Shown: piece by piece, positions 1 to 8,517 of the stretch
Layout of the letters: each line of letters begins with the position of its first letter
How positions within the stretch are numbered: position 1 is the stretch's first letter
Source of the DNA: an uncultured Cryptobacterium sp.
Lineage (GTDB): Bacteria; Actinomycetota; Coriobacteriia; Coriobacteriales; Eggerthellaceae
Length of the DNA stretch: 64,000 nt
Direction: 5' to 3'
NCBI GenBank assembly: GCA_958410215.1
Contig: CATYOF010000002.1
Span: 131,517 to 195,516, forward strand
Program-made: the position numbers and the translations under genes
The notes under the pieces: model-generated
Told to the model about the DNA's origin: nothing
Seen by the model: the letters and a program-made list of their open reading frames with translations, nothing else
Databases searched by the model: none

Positions 1-354
1 CATGCGGTCTCCGATGCCCTCTTAGGAGCAATTCGCGGGGGAGACATTGGTAAGCTGTTTCCCGATACCGATCCGGCCTACAAAGGAGCCAATTCACTTA
101 AATTGCTTTCTGAAGTGGCACAGCTGGTTCGTTCTTCAGGTTTTGAAATAATTGATATCGATTGCGTTATTGCTGCTCAGGCACCAAAGCTTTCTCCCTA
201 TCGCGAAGAAATGCGCAAAAATTTAGCCAAAGCATGCGGCATAGAGGTAGACAATCTAGGCATAAAGGCAACGACTACTGAACATTTAGGCTTTGAAGGG
301 CGCGAAGAGGGTATTTCCGCGCAAGCGGTAGCGCTGGTATGGCGATGTTCTTAG
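1..354 (+). CDS. ispF: 2-C-methyl-D-erythritol 2,4-cyclodiphosphate synthase (3' part)
   Basis: The reading frame is open from the first base and ends at TAG, so the gene is cut at its 5' end by the window. The visible 117 residues begin HAVSDALLGA, the conserved IspF segment after the metal site, continue with GDIGKLFPDTD, and end with the family-typical KATTTEHLGFEGREEGI. IspF is a trimeric zinc enzyme that closes CDP-ME 2-phosphate to MEcPP in the non-mevalonate isoprenoid pathway. The ATG at 103 lies well inside the family alignment and is not the start. Another gene of the same pathway, ispE, lies at 9202, so the pathway genes are spread over the region. cysS follows after 196 bases. Confidence 0.93.
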   Translation, partial: HAVSDALLGAIRGGDIGKLFPDTDPAYKGANSLKLLSEVAQLVRSSGFEIIDIDCVIAAQAPKLSPYREEMRKNLAKACGIEVDNLGIKATTTEHLGFEGREEGISAQAVALVWRCS

Positions 355-550
355 TCAATTAGTAGCAAAAAAAATACCGTCCCTTCCTAACATGCAATGG
401 CAATGTCATGTTTTGATTAGGGTTTGGTATGCTCTGATTCTCGGATACGTTATTTTGTTAACGCATGGGTGAGTAAACCTTGTCGATAGGACTTTAGTAA
501 GCGGGCATGCGGATAGCGAGTTCTGCTTTTGAATAGTTCAAGGAGATGTA

Positions 551-2047
551 ATGATTCGAATTTATGACACTATGGCTCACGAAAAACGCCCCTTCGTTCC
601 TTGCGTGGATGGCAAGGTTGGCATGTACGTGTGCGGTCCTACGGTGTACAACTACATTCATATTGGCAATGCTCGAACCTTTATTTCCTTTGATACGATT
701 CGCCGCTATTTAATGTGGCGCGGCTTCGAAGTAACGTTTGTGCAGAACATCACCGATGTGGATGACAAAATTATTAACAAGGCGCTTGAAGAAGGAAGAA
801 GTGCAGCAGAAGTTGCCGCAGAATACGCGCAGGCATTTATTGAGGATATGCGTGCCGCTGGCGTTCTGGATCCCGATATTCGCCCTCGGGCAACCGAAGA
901 AATTGATGCCATGATTGCTTTGGTTGAAAAGCTTATCGAACAAGGTCATGCCTATGAGGTGGAGGGCGATGTGTATTTTGCGGTGCGCTCTTACGAAAAG
1001 TATGGGCAGCTTTCGCATCGTAATATTGATGAAATGGAATCGGGTCATCGCGAACTTCGTGCTGATGGTCAGGGATTGGAAGATCGCAAGCGTGACCAGC
1101 TGGATTTCGCTTTATGGAAAGCAGCAAAACCGGGTGAGCCTTCATGGAATTCGCCTTGGGGGCAAGGTCGTCCTGGCTGGCATATTGAATGTTCAGCAAT
1201 GTCGGAAAAGTATTTAGGACTTCCTTTTGATATTCATGGCGGCGGTGCCGATTTGGCATTTCCTCATCATGAAAATGAGCGTGCTCAATCCGAGGCTGCG
1301 TGTGGCTGCACTTTTGCTAATTATTGGATGCACGGTGGCATGTTGCAAATCAATTCGGAAAAGATGTCTAAGTCGCTGGGCAACTTCTTGCTATTGCGCG
1401 ACGTTTTAAAAACTACCGATGCTCGTGTGTTGCGTATGCTCATGCTGCAGACACACTATCGCAGCCCGCTTGATTTTTCTGATGAACGCTTACAGGAGGC
1501 GCAGAGCGCTCTTACGCGTCTGACAAACTTTGTAAACAACACTGAATGGTTGTGCTCTAATCCAGCCGAAGAACCTTCTGCCCTTGATATGGATGCCTAT
1601 CAGCAAGCCATTGAAACCATGCGTAATTCCTTTACTGAAGCAATGGATGATGACTTCAATACGGCAGGTGCTCTGGGAGCTATCTTTACTTTTGTAACGG
1701 AAGCAAACACGATGCTTGCCGACACGTGCGTGTGCTGCATGAATGCTGAGGCGGTGGAAGCAGGCGCAAAAGCGGTAGAGGAACTTCTTAGTGTATTGGG
1801 CATCTCGGTGGTCGATGGTCAGGAAGCGGAAAACGACAGCGCAAATGAGGTAATCACGCTGGCTGCTTCGCTTGCAAACTATGGCGGAACGGACGGAGAA
1901 GAAGCCATTCAGACCTTGCTTGATTGCCGCGCTCAGGCACGAAAAGAAAAAAACTTTGGACTTGCCGATCAAATTCGTGATGAGCTTGGTGGCCTTGGCT
2001 TTACAATTGAAGACACCCCGCAAGGTGCTCGCGTCATACGTGGATAA
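551..2047 (+). CDS. cysS: Cysteinyl-tRNA synthetase
   Basis: Charges tRNA-Cys with cysteine in the cytoplasm. The 498-residue length is in the usual bacterial range, with a somewhat long C-terminal part. The class I signatures are present: HIGN at residues 37-40, directly after the zinc-binding Cys28 in the CGPTVYNY context, and KMSKS at 271-275. The WHIECSAM and FPHHENE segments carry the other zinc ligands. The ATG at 551 follows a strong ribosome binding site (AAGGAGATG), spaced five bases. It lies downstream of ispF in the same direction, the common ispF-cysS order. A TetR gene comes next after 132 bases with no clear terminator between. Confidence 0.97.
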   Translation: MIRIYDTMAHEKRPFVPCVDGKVGMYVCGPTVYNYIHIGNARTFISFDTIRRYLMWRGFEVTFVQNITDVDDKIINKALEEGRSAAEVAAEYAQAFIEDMRAAGVLDPDIRPRATEEIDAMIALVEKLIEQGHAYEVEGDVYFAVRSYEKYGQLSHRNIDEMESGHRELRADGQGLEDRKRDQLDFALWKAAKPGEPSWNSPWGQGRPGWHIECSAMSEKYLGLPFDIHGGGADLAFPHHENERAQSEAACGCTFANYWMHGGMLQINSEKMSKSLGNFLLLRDVLKTTDARVLRMLMLQTHYRSPLDFSDERLQEAQSALTRLTNFVNNTEWLCSNPAEEPSALDMDAYQQAIETMRNSFTEAMDDDFNTAGALGAIFTFVTEANTMLADTCVCCMNAEAVEAGAKAVEELLSVLGISVVDGQEAENDSANEVITLAASLANYGGTDGEEAIQTLLDCRAQARKEKNFGLADQIRDELGGLGFTIEDTPQGARVIRG

Positions 2048-2179
2048 ATCAAAAATTAAAACGTGTTCATTTTTTGATTTTGCATTTGCTACTAGCGCGC
2101 ATTGAAACTTTCGGGTAGGGTATCAAGAGTTTTTACCGGGCGTATAAAACGCAGAGGATAATAAAGGAGGAAATCGCGA

Positions 2180-2848
2180 ATGATCAGGCGAAATGAATAT
2201 GTATCTGTTCATGAAACGCGAGCCCAGGTCACGCGAGAAAAACTTCTCAAAGCAGCTATTAAGCTGGTCAATCGTGATGGAATGAAGCAGCTTACGGTTC
2301 GTAATATTTGCGACGAGGCTGGTCTTTCTACGGGCAGTTTTTACAACCTGTTTAGCGGGAAAGAAGATCTTATCTCGTACTACTTGAAGTACGCTTTTGT
2401 ACCCTATCGTGAAAAAGCACTTGAAGAAAGTGAACCCTATAATCCGGTAGAGCGCATCTTGATTATCTATCGTGCTTATGTGGTGTACTGCAAAGATATG
2501 GGCTTGGAATTTGTATCAGGTCTTTATGCTTCGAACCATAATCCTTTCTTTGACTTCATCCATCGCGATGCTGATGACGATTTTATTATTGCCACCGTTC
2601 GTTCTTATATTGATGAAGCCAAGAAGGAAGGTCTTATCCGTCAGGATGTAGATACTGACGAATCGCTGCTGCGTATTGCGGCTGCTTCTACGGGGCTTTT
2701 GTTCTACTGGTGCGTATTCAACGGCAAGATTGACTTGGAGTATGAAGTGGATGCTGCTATTGCAACCTATCTTCGTTCTATTGCGGTTGATCCCGATACG
2801 GTTATAAATTTGGAACCCCTAGAAACGCAGGGCGCATTCTTGGAATAA
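2180..2848 (+). CDS. TetR/AcrR-family transcriptional regulator
   Basis: A 222-residue protein with an N-terminal TetR-type helix-turn-helix at about residues 14-60. The recognition part reads NICDEAGLSTGSFYNLF, followed by GKEDLI, the classic pattern of the family. The C-terminal ligand-binding half (SYYLKYAFVPYREKAL onward) does not match any regulator I can name. These proteins usually repress nearby genes and respond to a small ligand. The neighbours (cysS upstream, a universal stress protein downstream) do not reveal its target. The ATG at 2180 is chosen because AAAGGAGG sits just upstream. A function beyond DNA binding is not inferred. Confidence 0.88.
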   Translation: MIRRNEYVSVHETRAQVTREKLLKAAIKLVNRDGMKQLTVRNICDEAGLSTGSFYNLFSGKEDLISYYLKYAFVPYREKALEESEPYNPVERILIIYRAYVVYCKDMGLEFVSGLYASNHNPFFDFIHRDADDDFIIATVRSYIDEAKKEGLIRQDVDTDESLLRIAAASTGLLFYWCVFNGKIDLEYEVDAAIATYLRSIAVDPDTVINLEPLETQGAFLE

Positions 2849-2867
2849 AGCCTTTAAAAATCCTGGT

Positions 2868-2897
2868 CGGACACAAAATATAGTGCTATGGTATAGA
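2868..2897 (+). promoter_or_regulatory. Candidate sigma70-type promoter for the UspA gene at 2966
   Basis: A -35-like CGGACA (2868-2873) is followed after 18 bases by TATAGA (2892-2897). Four of six positions match the consensus in each hexamer. It lies about 70 bases before the UspA start and after the TetR stop, suggesting that the stress protein has its own transcript. Weak matches, so tentative. Confidence 0.35.
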
Positions 2898-2965
2898 TAT
2901 AACAAAGTGCTTATTGGGAAAGCACTTAAAAGCGCATCGAAGCGTAATGAAAAGGAGGGGTAACC

Positions 2966-3442
2966 ATGGTATTCAAGAACGTTGTTGTTGCTTACGATGG
3001 ATCCGATCATGCACTTGCTGCAGTAAAAAAGGCAGCAGAACTGGTAAAGGACGATGCAGGCGCAAAGCTACACTTGGTATTCGTTACGACGCATCCTAAT
3101 GCTCAGCTTCCTGCAAACTTCAACAGTGCTTCGTTTGATCCTCAGCAGTACTTGCTTTCCGTTGAGGACATTATGAACTTGTACAACAAGACCATTGAAG
3201 AAGAAACCGAAAAGGTTCGTGAAGGCATTGGTTCTGTGTTGGACGATTTGGGCGATCGCGCTGCTATTGAAGTTATTCCTGGCTATACTCCTGCGGCAGA
3301 CATTCTGTCTTATGCAGAAAAGGTAGATGCTGATTTGATCGTAATGGGTTCTCGTGGTCTTGGTGCAATTCGTGGTGTACTGGGTTCGGTAAGCTACGCA
3401 GTTTTGCGTGAAGCCCCTATGCCTGTTTTGGTTATCAAATAG
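2966..3442 (+). CDS. Universal stress protein, UspA family
   Basis: A 158-residue single-domain Usp protein. It opens FKNVVVAYDGSDHA, the usual first strand and loop, and ends with MGSRGLGAIRGVLGSVS, the G-2x-G-9x-G(S) nucleotide-binding motif of the ATP-binding Usp subgroup. It therefore probably binds ATP and acts as a dimer in stress or dormancy responses. The exact role is unknown. The ATG at 2966 follows AAAAGGAGGGG. Two further members of the same size lie at 3712-4188 and 39811-40287 on the minus strand, so the genome has several paralogs. The interspersed palindromic repeat at 3456 begins just after its stop. Confidence 0.93.
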   Translation: MVFKNVVVAYDGSDHALAAVKKAAELVKDDAGAKLHLVFVTTHPNAQLPANFNSASFDPQQYLLSVEDIMNLYNKTIEEETEKVREGIGSVLDDLGDRAAIEVIPGYTPAADILSYAEKVDADLIVMGSRGLGAIRGVLGSVSYAVLREAPMPVLVIK

Positions 3443-3455
3443 CATCTGTTCAAGT

Positions 3456-3482
3456 GTGACAAGTGGACAGGTCGCTTGTCAC
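3456..3482. repeat. Interspersed 27-base palindromic repeat, copy 1
   Basis: Arms GTGACAAG (3456-3463) and CTTGTCAC (3475-3482) flank an 11-base core TGGACAGGTCG. The same unit recurs at 3583-3609 and, inverted, at 61613-61639. All copies lie in intergenic gaps next to gene ends. Confidence 0.75.
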
Positions 3483-3490
3483 GAAGCGAT

Positions 3491-3574
3491 GGGTTTTAAG
3501 TTGAATTTTAAAACCCGCAAAACTAACTCGGAAATTAAAAATGCGCCAGAGCAATTCTCTGGCGCATTTGTTTT
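3491..3574 (+). terminator. Double hairpin with terminator after uspA
   Basis: Two consecutive hairpins. The first pairs GGGTTTTAA (3491-3499) with TTAAAACCC (3508-3516). The second pairs AAATGCGCCAGAG (3539-3551) with CTCTGGCGCATTT (3557-3569) around a 5-base loop and runs into GTTTTAA. The second is a strong intrinsic terminator for the plus-strand uspA. Its A-rich left flank could also serve the convergent minus-strand uspA. Confidence 0.75.
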
Positions 3575-3582
3575 AAGCAGGT

Positions 3583-3609
3583 GTGACAAGTGGACAGGGC
3601 ACTTGTCAC
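3583..3609. repeat. Interspersed 27-base palindromic repeat, copy 2
   Basis: Same arms as copy 1 (GTGACAAG at 3583-3590, CTTGTCAC at 3602-3609) with core TGGACAGGGCA. A partial third arm, TTTGTCACG, follows at about 3615. It lies in the gap between two convergent uspA genes. Confidence 0.75.
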
Positions 3610-3711
3610 GGGACGTTTGTCACGTTATTGAAAAGGGCGGTCGCTTGACGTACTGTTGGCAAATTCTGACACTGTTTGACGACTACCGAGTGTCGCGTGG
3701 AATTGCGGTTT

Positions 3712-4188
3712 CTACTTCACAGTCAACACCGGTAAATCAGTTGAGCGCAAAACCCCGGAGCTTACGCTGCCGAATGAAGCGCGGATAGCGCCCAATCCTC
3801 TGCGTCCCATAACAATCATGTCGCATTGGTGGTTTTTGCAGTAATCAACAATTGCCTGTACGGGTGAGGGATGAGCAATAGCGTCATATTCAACCTGTGC
3901 AGCAGGCATATCGGGAAATGCCGCAGTGATCTCTTTAATCATTTTGTCACGCTTTTTTGAAAGCGAATCGTCGTAGAGATTTGCGTAGTCAAGATAATCA
4001 ATATAGGTAGGTGTTGATCCAATTACTGGATCGCTTTCAGAAATGGTGGGAGCAACACTCATTGATACCACGTGCAAGATGGTAAGCTTGCTGTCCTCAG
4101 AACCCTTTACCAGTCCTAGTGCGGCTTTCACTGCACTCATTGCATGTTTAGAGCCGTCGAATGGAACTAAGATGTTCTTGTATTCCAT
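3712..4188 (-). CDS. Universal stress protein, UspA family
   Basis: A 158-residue Usp domain starting YKNILVPFDGSKHA and ending in MGRRGLGAIRASFGSVS, which keeps the G-2x-G-9x-G(S) ATP-binding pattern. It is convergent with the paralog at 2966-3442. The ATG at 4188 is preceded on the minus strand by GAGGGG. Its central part (TISESDPVIGSTPTY) differs clearly from the first copy, so this is an older duplication rather than a recent one. hemH lies just upstream on the same strand with a 66-base gap and could be co-transcribed. No specific stress signal can be inferred. Confidence 0.92.
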   Translation of the reverse strand: MEYKNILVPFDGSKHAMSAVKAALGLVKGSEDSKLTILHVVSMSVAPTISESDPVIGSTPTYIDYLDYANLYDDSLSKKRDKMIKEITAAFPDMPAAQVEYDAIAHPSPVQAIVDYCKNHQCDMIVMGRRGLGAIRASFGSVSSGVLRSTDLPVLTVK

Positions 4189-4254
4189 AATTTCCCCTCT
4201 CGTTTGGCCTGATTACATCCTATCACGTGGGCGCACGAGGGCATATAAGAGGTC

Positions 4255-5250
4255 TTATAATTTTTCACCTGCGTGCCGTATTTCATCGAATAATAAGTCA
4301 ATATGGTCGCTACGATGATTGAGTGCTGGGATATAGGTAACTTCAGGCACAAAGCCCTGTTCTCGACATTGCTCTTCAAAGAATTCTTTGGCAACAAGGG
4401 CAATATCGTAGAGCGATTCCAAACAGTCGGCAGCAAATCCGGGCGTAACCAATGCCACGCGTTTTATGCCTTCGCGCGCCCAGCCTGAAAGAACGGTTTT
4501 AGGATGAGGCGTTGCCCAAGCGCGCGAATCTTCGAAGCGAGAATGGTAGGCAAGAGCCCAATCACTGCGCGGCAGTCCAAGCAATTCTGCTGTTTTGGTA
4601 AGTGAATATTCCGCTTCTTCCAAATAGGTGTCGCCTGCTTTGACATCGTTTAAGGGGATGGAGTGAAGCGAAAAAAGAATTTTGCTTCCAGCTTGCCAAG
4701 TCCAATGATCGGCTATCGATTGGGAAAGCGCCTTCCAATACAGGGGATTGGAAGCGTATCCTTCGATGATGTTTGTGGTGGCAGAGGTGGGAGCTACCTG
4801 GAGGAATTTTTCCTTACAGGTTGCTGTGGTACACGTTGCTGTTTGTGGGAAAAGGGGAAACCCTATAAATCGGCTACAACCGCGTTCGGCAAGAGCAGAA
4901 AGCGCGTCTTCTATGGAGGGGGAACCGTAACGCATACCTACTTCGCACCAATAGGGCAATCCTTTTTCTGCGAAGCGCTTATTGAGGGCATCGCGCTGCG
5001 CAAACGATTCCACCAAAAGAGGGGCTCCTTGTGGTGTCCAAATGCGTTGATAGCGAGGAGCGGTTTTCTTTGGACGGTTTCGTGCAATAATTCCGTGCAA
5101 GATGGGCAGCCAAATAGGGCGAGGAACGCGGATGATGTGCTTGTCGGACAGAAAATCAATAAGGTAGGGACGAATATCGCAAGGTTCAGGTGATGCGGGG
5201 GAGCCCGTATTGATCAAAACGATCCCAATTTGTTCATGTATATGTTCCAT
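4255..5250 (-). CDS. hemH: Ferrochelatase (HemH/CpfC family)
   Basis: Inserts ferrous iron into a porphyrin. The 331-residue protein has the family start GIVLINTGSP, the catalytic-face His196 in FSLHSIP, the GDTY segment at about 206-209, and Glu278 in PGFAADCLESL, which correspond to the two invariant active-site residues. In Gram-positive bacteria this family usually acts on coproporphyrin III (CpfC) and the product is then decarboxylated to haem. I cannot tell the substrate from sequence alone. No other haem gene is in the window, so the gene stands alone, perhaps co-transcribed with the UspA gene downstream. The ATG at 5250 gives the normal N terminus. Confidence 0.93.
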   Translation of the reverse strand: MEHIHEQIGIVLINTGSPASPEPCDIRPYLIDFLSDKHIIRVPRPIWLPILHGIIARNRPKKTAPRYQRIWTPQGAPLLVESFAQRDALNKRFAEKGLPYWCEVGMRYGSPSIEDALSALAERGCSRFIGFPLFPQTATCTTATCKEKFLQVAPTSATTNIIEGYASNPLYWKALSQSIADHWTWQAGSKILFSLHSIPLNDVKAGDTYLEEAEYSLTKTAELLGLPRSDWALAYHSRFEDSRAWATPHPKTVLSGWAREGIKRVALVTPGFAADCLESLYDIALVAKEFFEEQCREQGFVPEVTYIPALNHRSDHIDLLFDEIRHAGEKL

Positions 5251-5376
5251 AGGGGCGACTATAGCAGAGGGCGCAGTGCTTTTCTGTTAACGAACGGCAA
5301 AGCTTCACGAGGAACCATATAAAAGGTTACGTGTATACTCGAATGCGAACAAAAAAGGTTAGAGGAGAAAGAACGC

Positions 5377-7290
5377 ATGGCGTTTTTATTCGGTTGTGAA
5401 AATGTACATTTAGAGTATCCCACGAAGACTATTTTCGATTCGCTTTCCTTAGGGGTAAACGACGGCGACTGTATTGGTGTAGTAGGTCGGAATGGTGATG
5501 GCAAATCCACTTTGTTAGGGCTGTTCGATGGAACCGTCGAGCCGGATGAGGGGCGCGTAGTGCGCACGGGAGGCGTACGGTTTGCTTCACTTCGTCAAGA
5601 CGATACGCTCGCCGATGCACAATCGGTAGGGTGGAATATTGTGGGGGATGTTCCGGAGTACGAATGGGCATCGGATGCAGCAATTCGTCAGATTATTGAT
5701 GGACTTATAGGAGATATTGCCTGGGATGCACCGGTGAGCACGCTTTCGGGTGGTCAGCGCCGTCGGGTGGATTTGGCCCGTGTGTTGGTTGCTGATGCCG
5801 ACGTGCTGTTATTAGACGAGCCTACCAATCATCTTGATGTGGTGGCTATTACCTGGTTGGCAAATCACTTGCGTAAGCGTTTTGCGCGCAAGGACGGAGC
5901 CTTGGTGGTCGTAACGCATGACCGTTGGTTTTTGGATGAAGTATGCGATCGTATGTGGGAAGTTCACGATGAGATCGTGGAACCCTTCGAAGGTGGATAT
6001 TCTGCCTATATTTTGCAGCGCGTGGAACGCCAGCGCCAGGCGGAGCTAGCCGAACAAAAGCGTCAGAACTTGATGCGTCGCGAATTGGCGTGGCTTTCTC
6101 GTGGTGCGCGTGCTCGATCGACAAAGCCAAAGTTCCATGTGGAAACAGCGCGGGCTTTAATTGCCGAAGAACCGCCGCTGCGTAATTCGGTTGAGTTGAA
6201 GCGTGCCGCTATTTCTCGTTTAGGTAAACAGTGCATTAATGTGGAAGGAGTAAGTTTTTCTTACCGCGATCACAAGGTGATAGATGATGCTACCTGGCTT
6301 ATTGGCCCTGGGGATAGGTATGGTTTACTCGGAGCTAATGGCGCAGGTAAATCAACCTTGCTCGAAATCATTCAAGGAAAATTGCTTCCCCAAACAGGGC
6401 GGGTAAAAATTGGTAAGACAGTTAAATTTGCTTTTTTATCTCAGAAGCTCGAAGAGCTTAACCCTTTGGGGTCGGATCGTGTGCGCGAGGTTCTTTCCCG
6501 TTATAAATCGCGCTACGTAATTGATGGTAAAGAAGTAAGTCCTGCAACGCTTTTGGAATCGCTTGGATTTACTTCGGCGCATCTTAATATGCCTGTAAAC
6601 ACGTTGTCGGGTGGGCAGAAGCGTCGTTTGCAGCTTATGCTTATTCTGTTGGATTCTCCCAATGTGCTTATCTTGGACGAACCGAGCAACGATCTTGATA
6701 CCGATATGTTGGTTGCGGTGGAAAACGTGCTTGACACCTGGCCTGGTACGCTCATTTTGGTAAGCCATGACCGCTATTTGATGGAGCGCGTAACTGATGA
6801 TCAGTTTGCGCTTATTGGCGGCAAAGTGATTCATGTACCTAGGGGTGTTGATGAATACTTGGAGTTATTGAGTGACTATACACACGGCGGGGCGATCGGA
6901 TCATCAAAACAATCTGGAAAATCAGGTCAGACGAAAGGTAGCGATCAGGGAGGAATCCAGTCAGGCAAGAATAAGGGCGACAACAGAAAAGGTGTAAAGG
7001 GCACGCAGGGTCAAGGCGCACAGGACGCGCAAGATGCCGATAAGGCAGCTTCTGCAAGCACTCTCACTGCCGCGCAGGTGCGCGATATTCGCAAAAAGCT
7101 CCAATCTCTCGAGCGAAAGATGAACACCGCACAGCGTAAGGTAGACGAAGCGAAAGAAGCGCAGCTTGCGGTTGATCCCTATGATTATGTGGCACTTGGA
7201 GAAGCACAGGAAAAAGTGAAAGAATGTGAGGACCGACTTGAGGCCCTTGAAGAAGAGTGGCTTGAATGCGCGGCACAGCTTGAAGAGTAG
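5377..7290 (+). CDS. ABC-F family ATPase (Uup-like, tandem ABC domains)
   Basis: A soluble protein with two ATP-binding cassettes and no membrane segments, as in the ABC-F family, which acts on ribosomes. The first Walker A is GRNGDGKST (residues 37-45), with signature LSGGQRRR and LLLDEPTNHLD. The second Walker A is GANGAGKST from residue 319, with LSGGQKRR and LILDEPSNDLD. A Gly/Lys/Gln-rich linker (about 505-560) leads into a charged coiled coil (about 565-637), the C-terminal arrangement seen in Uup rather than EttA. The ATG at 5377 follows AGAGGAGA. The Asp in the first P-loop (GDGKST where GAGKST or GSGKST is usual) is uncommon. Antibiotic-resistance ABC-F proteins share this architecture, so that role cannot be excluded. 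Confidence 0.92.
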   Translation: MAFLFGCENVHLEYPTKTIFDSLSLGVNDGDCIGVVGRNGDGKSTLLGLFDGTVEPDEGRVVRTGGVRFASLRQDDTLADAQSVGWNIVGDVPEYEWASDAAIRQIIDGLIGDIAWDAPVSTLSGGQRRRVDLARVLVADADVLLLDEPTNHLDVVAITWLANHLRKRFARKDGALVVVTHDRWFLDEVCDRMWEVHDEIVEPFEGGYSAYILQRVERQRQAELAEQKRQNLMRRELAWLSRGARARSTKPKFHVETARALIAEEPPLRNSVELKRAAISRLGKQCINVEGVSFSYRDHKVIDDATWLIGPGDRYGLLGANGAGKSTLLEIIQGKLLPQTGRVKIGKTVKFAFLSQKLEELNPLGSDRVREVLSRYKSRYVIDGKEVSPATLLESLGFTSAHLNMPVNTLSGGQKRRLQLMLILLDSPNVLILDEPSNDLDTDMLVAVENVLDTWPGTLILVSHDRYLMERVTDDQFALIGGKVIHVPRGVDEYLELLSDYTHGGAIGSSKQSGKSGQTKGSDQGGIQSGKNKGDNRKGVKGTQGQGAQDAQDADKAASASTLTAAQVRDIRKKLQSLERKMNTAQRKVDEAKEAQLAVDPYDYVALGEAQEKVKECEDRLEALEEEWLECAAQLEE

Positions 7291-7414
7291 CGTTGAAATG
7301 CTTGACAACGCTTGATTGCTTGAATGTGACAGAGGGCTCGAGGAGTAACTTTCACAATTAATAAGCTTGCGGTAAAGTAATTCTTTGCAAAGAAAGTAAG
7401 CCAGAAAGGGCATT

Positions 7415-8281
7415 ATGGACAGCAGCAGTCGTATCACCGGAGCAACAAGGCTCATGGGCGTTATAGGATCGTATCTGGAACATTCCAGCTCTCCTGAAAT
7501 CCATAACGCAGTCTTTGAAAAGCTTGGATGGAATTATGCTTATGTTCCCCTTGATGTGACTGAGGAAAATTTGGAAACAGCGGTGCGCGGACTGGAAGCT
7601 CTAGGCTTTTTGGGTTACAACGTAGCAGCGCCGCATAAAAAACGCATTGTGCCTTACTTGCATGAAATCTCTCGCGTGGCAGAAATTATGGGTGCGGTAA
7701 ACACGGTTGTTATTCAGGGCGGTCGCTCTTTGGGTGACAACGCTGACGGTGCTGCCTTCATGCGTAATCTGGTTTTAAACGGCGTTAACGTGCTAGGTAA
7801 AAAGATTACGGTTCTTGGTGCTGGTGGTGCCGCTTCTGCGGTTATTGTGCAAGCTGCTCTCGATGGCGTGGCGCAAATTGATGTGTTTAATCGCGATGAT
7901 TCGTATGTAAAAGGTGGCCGTGCATTAATAGAGCGCCTAAAGGAATATTCTTCCTGCGAAGTAACGCTCTATGATTTAGCGGATACCGATAAACTTCGTG
8001 CTTCGATTGCAGAGTCTACCTTATTGCTTAATGCCACTATTGTGGGCTCTCCTGATGAACCGGGCTGCTTGATTGACGAATCCATGCTTACTCCTGATTT
8101 GATTGTTGCCGATATGGTATATACGCCTCGTGAAACAGAGCTGCTTTCTCTTGCAAAGGCAAAGGGAAATAAAACTCTTGATGGAGTAGGAGTGTTTCTG
8201 CAGCAGGCTGCCATTGGGGAACGTCTTTGGGTTGGCAGAGAAATGCCGCTTGATTACGTGCGTGAAAAGTTTTTCGCGTAG
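7415..8281 (+). CDS. aroE: Shikimate dehydrogenase
   Basis: Reduces 3-dehydroshikimate to shikimate with NADPH in aromatic amino acid synthesis. The 288-residue protein shows the substrate-site HSSSPEIHN (23-31), the catalytic Lys75 in NVAAPHKK, and Asp111 in GDNADG, where most family members read NTD. The Rossmann loop is GAGGAAS near residue 131. The replacement of the usual NVT by NVA and NTD by NAD is a mild divergence, so a quinate/shikimate paralog remains possible. The ATG at 7415 follows AGAAAGG. An AroK-like kinase lies 6 kb downstream at 14554. Confidence 0.88.
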   Translation: MDSSSRITGATRLMGVIGSYLEHSSSPEIHNAVFEKLGWNYAYVPLDVTEENLETAVRGLEALGFLGYNVAAPHKKRIVPYLHEISRVAEIMGAVNTVVIQGGRSLGDNADGAAFMRNLVLNGVNVLGKKITVLGAGGAASAVIVQAALDGVAQIDVFNRDDSYVKGGRALIERLKEYSSCEVTLYDLADTDKLRASIAESTLLLNATIVGSPDEPGCLIDESMLTPDLIVADMVYTPRETELLSLAKAKGNKTLDGVGVFLQQAAIGERLWVGREMPLDYVREKFFA

Positions 8282-8305
8282 CATCGTAGCGTCTCTAATG
8301 TAAAA

Positions 8306-8330
8306 ACGCCGTTCGGATAGAACGGCGTAA
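8306..8330 (-). terminator. Intrinsic terminator of tRNA-Ser(UGA)
   Basis: On the minus strand ACGCCGTTC pairs with GAACGGCGT around a 5-base loop (8306-8328) and is followed by a run of five U just below 8306. It lies immediately downstream of the minus-strand tRNA gene. Confidence 0.75.
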
Positions 8331-8337
8331 TAATCAC

Positions 8338-8425
8338 TGGCGGAGGAAGTAGGATTCGAACCCACGGTGCCTCTCGGCACAACGGTTTTCAAGACCGCCG
8401 CATTCAACCGCTCTGCCATTCCTCC
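8338..8425 (-). tRNA. tRNA-Ser (anticodon UGA)
   Basis: The reverse complement folds as a class II tRNA: acceptor GGAGGAA/TTCCTCC, anticodon stem with loop CTTGAAA giving anticodon TGA, a long variable arm (TGCCGAGAGGCA), and the T-loop GGTTCGAATCC. Discriminator G and an encoded CCA are present. It reads serine codons of the UCN box. It stands alone with its own terminator. Confidence 0.96.
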
Positions 8426-8517
8426 GTTTTTAGCACGAAATAGAATACCATATTTCTCGAAATTTCAAAGGTGAATATCCTATGATAGTTTAGATAAAAC
8501 GAGAAAGGTATATATTA

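Noticed and set aside
103..354. IspF starting at the ATG at 103
   Set aside because: The frame is open to base 1 and the upstream residues match conserved IspF sequence, so the gene is truncated by the window instead.
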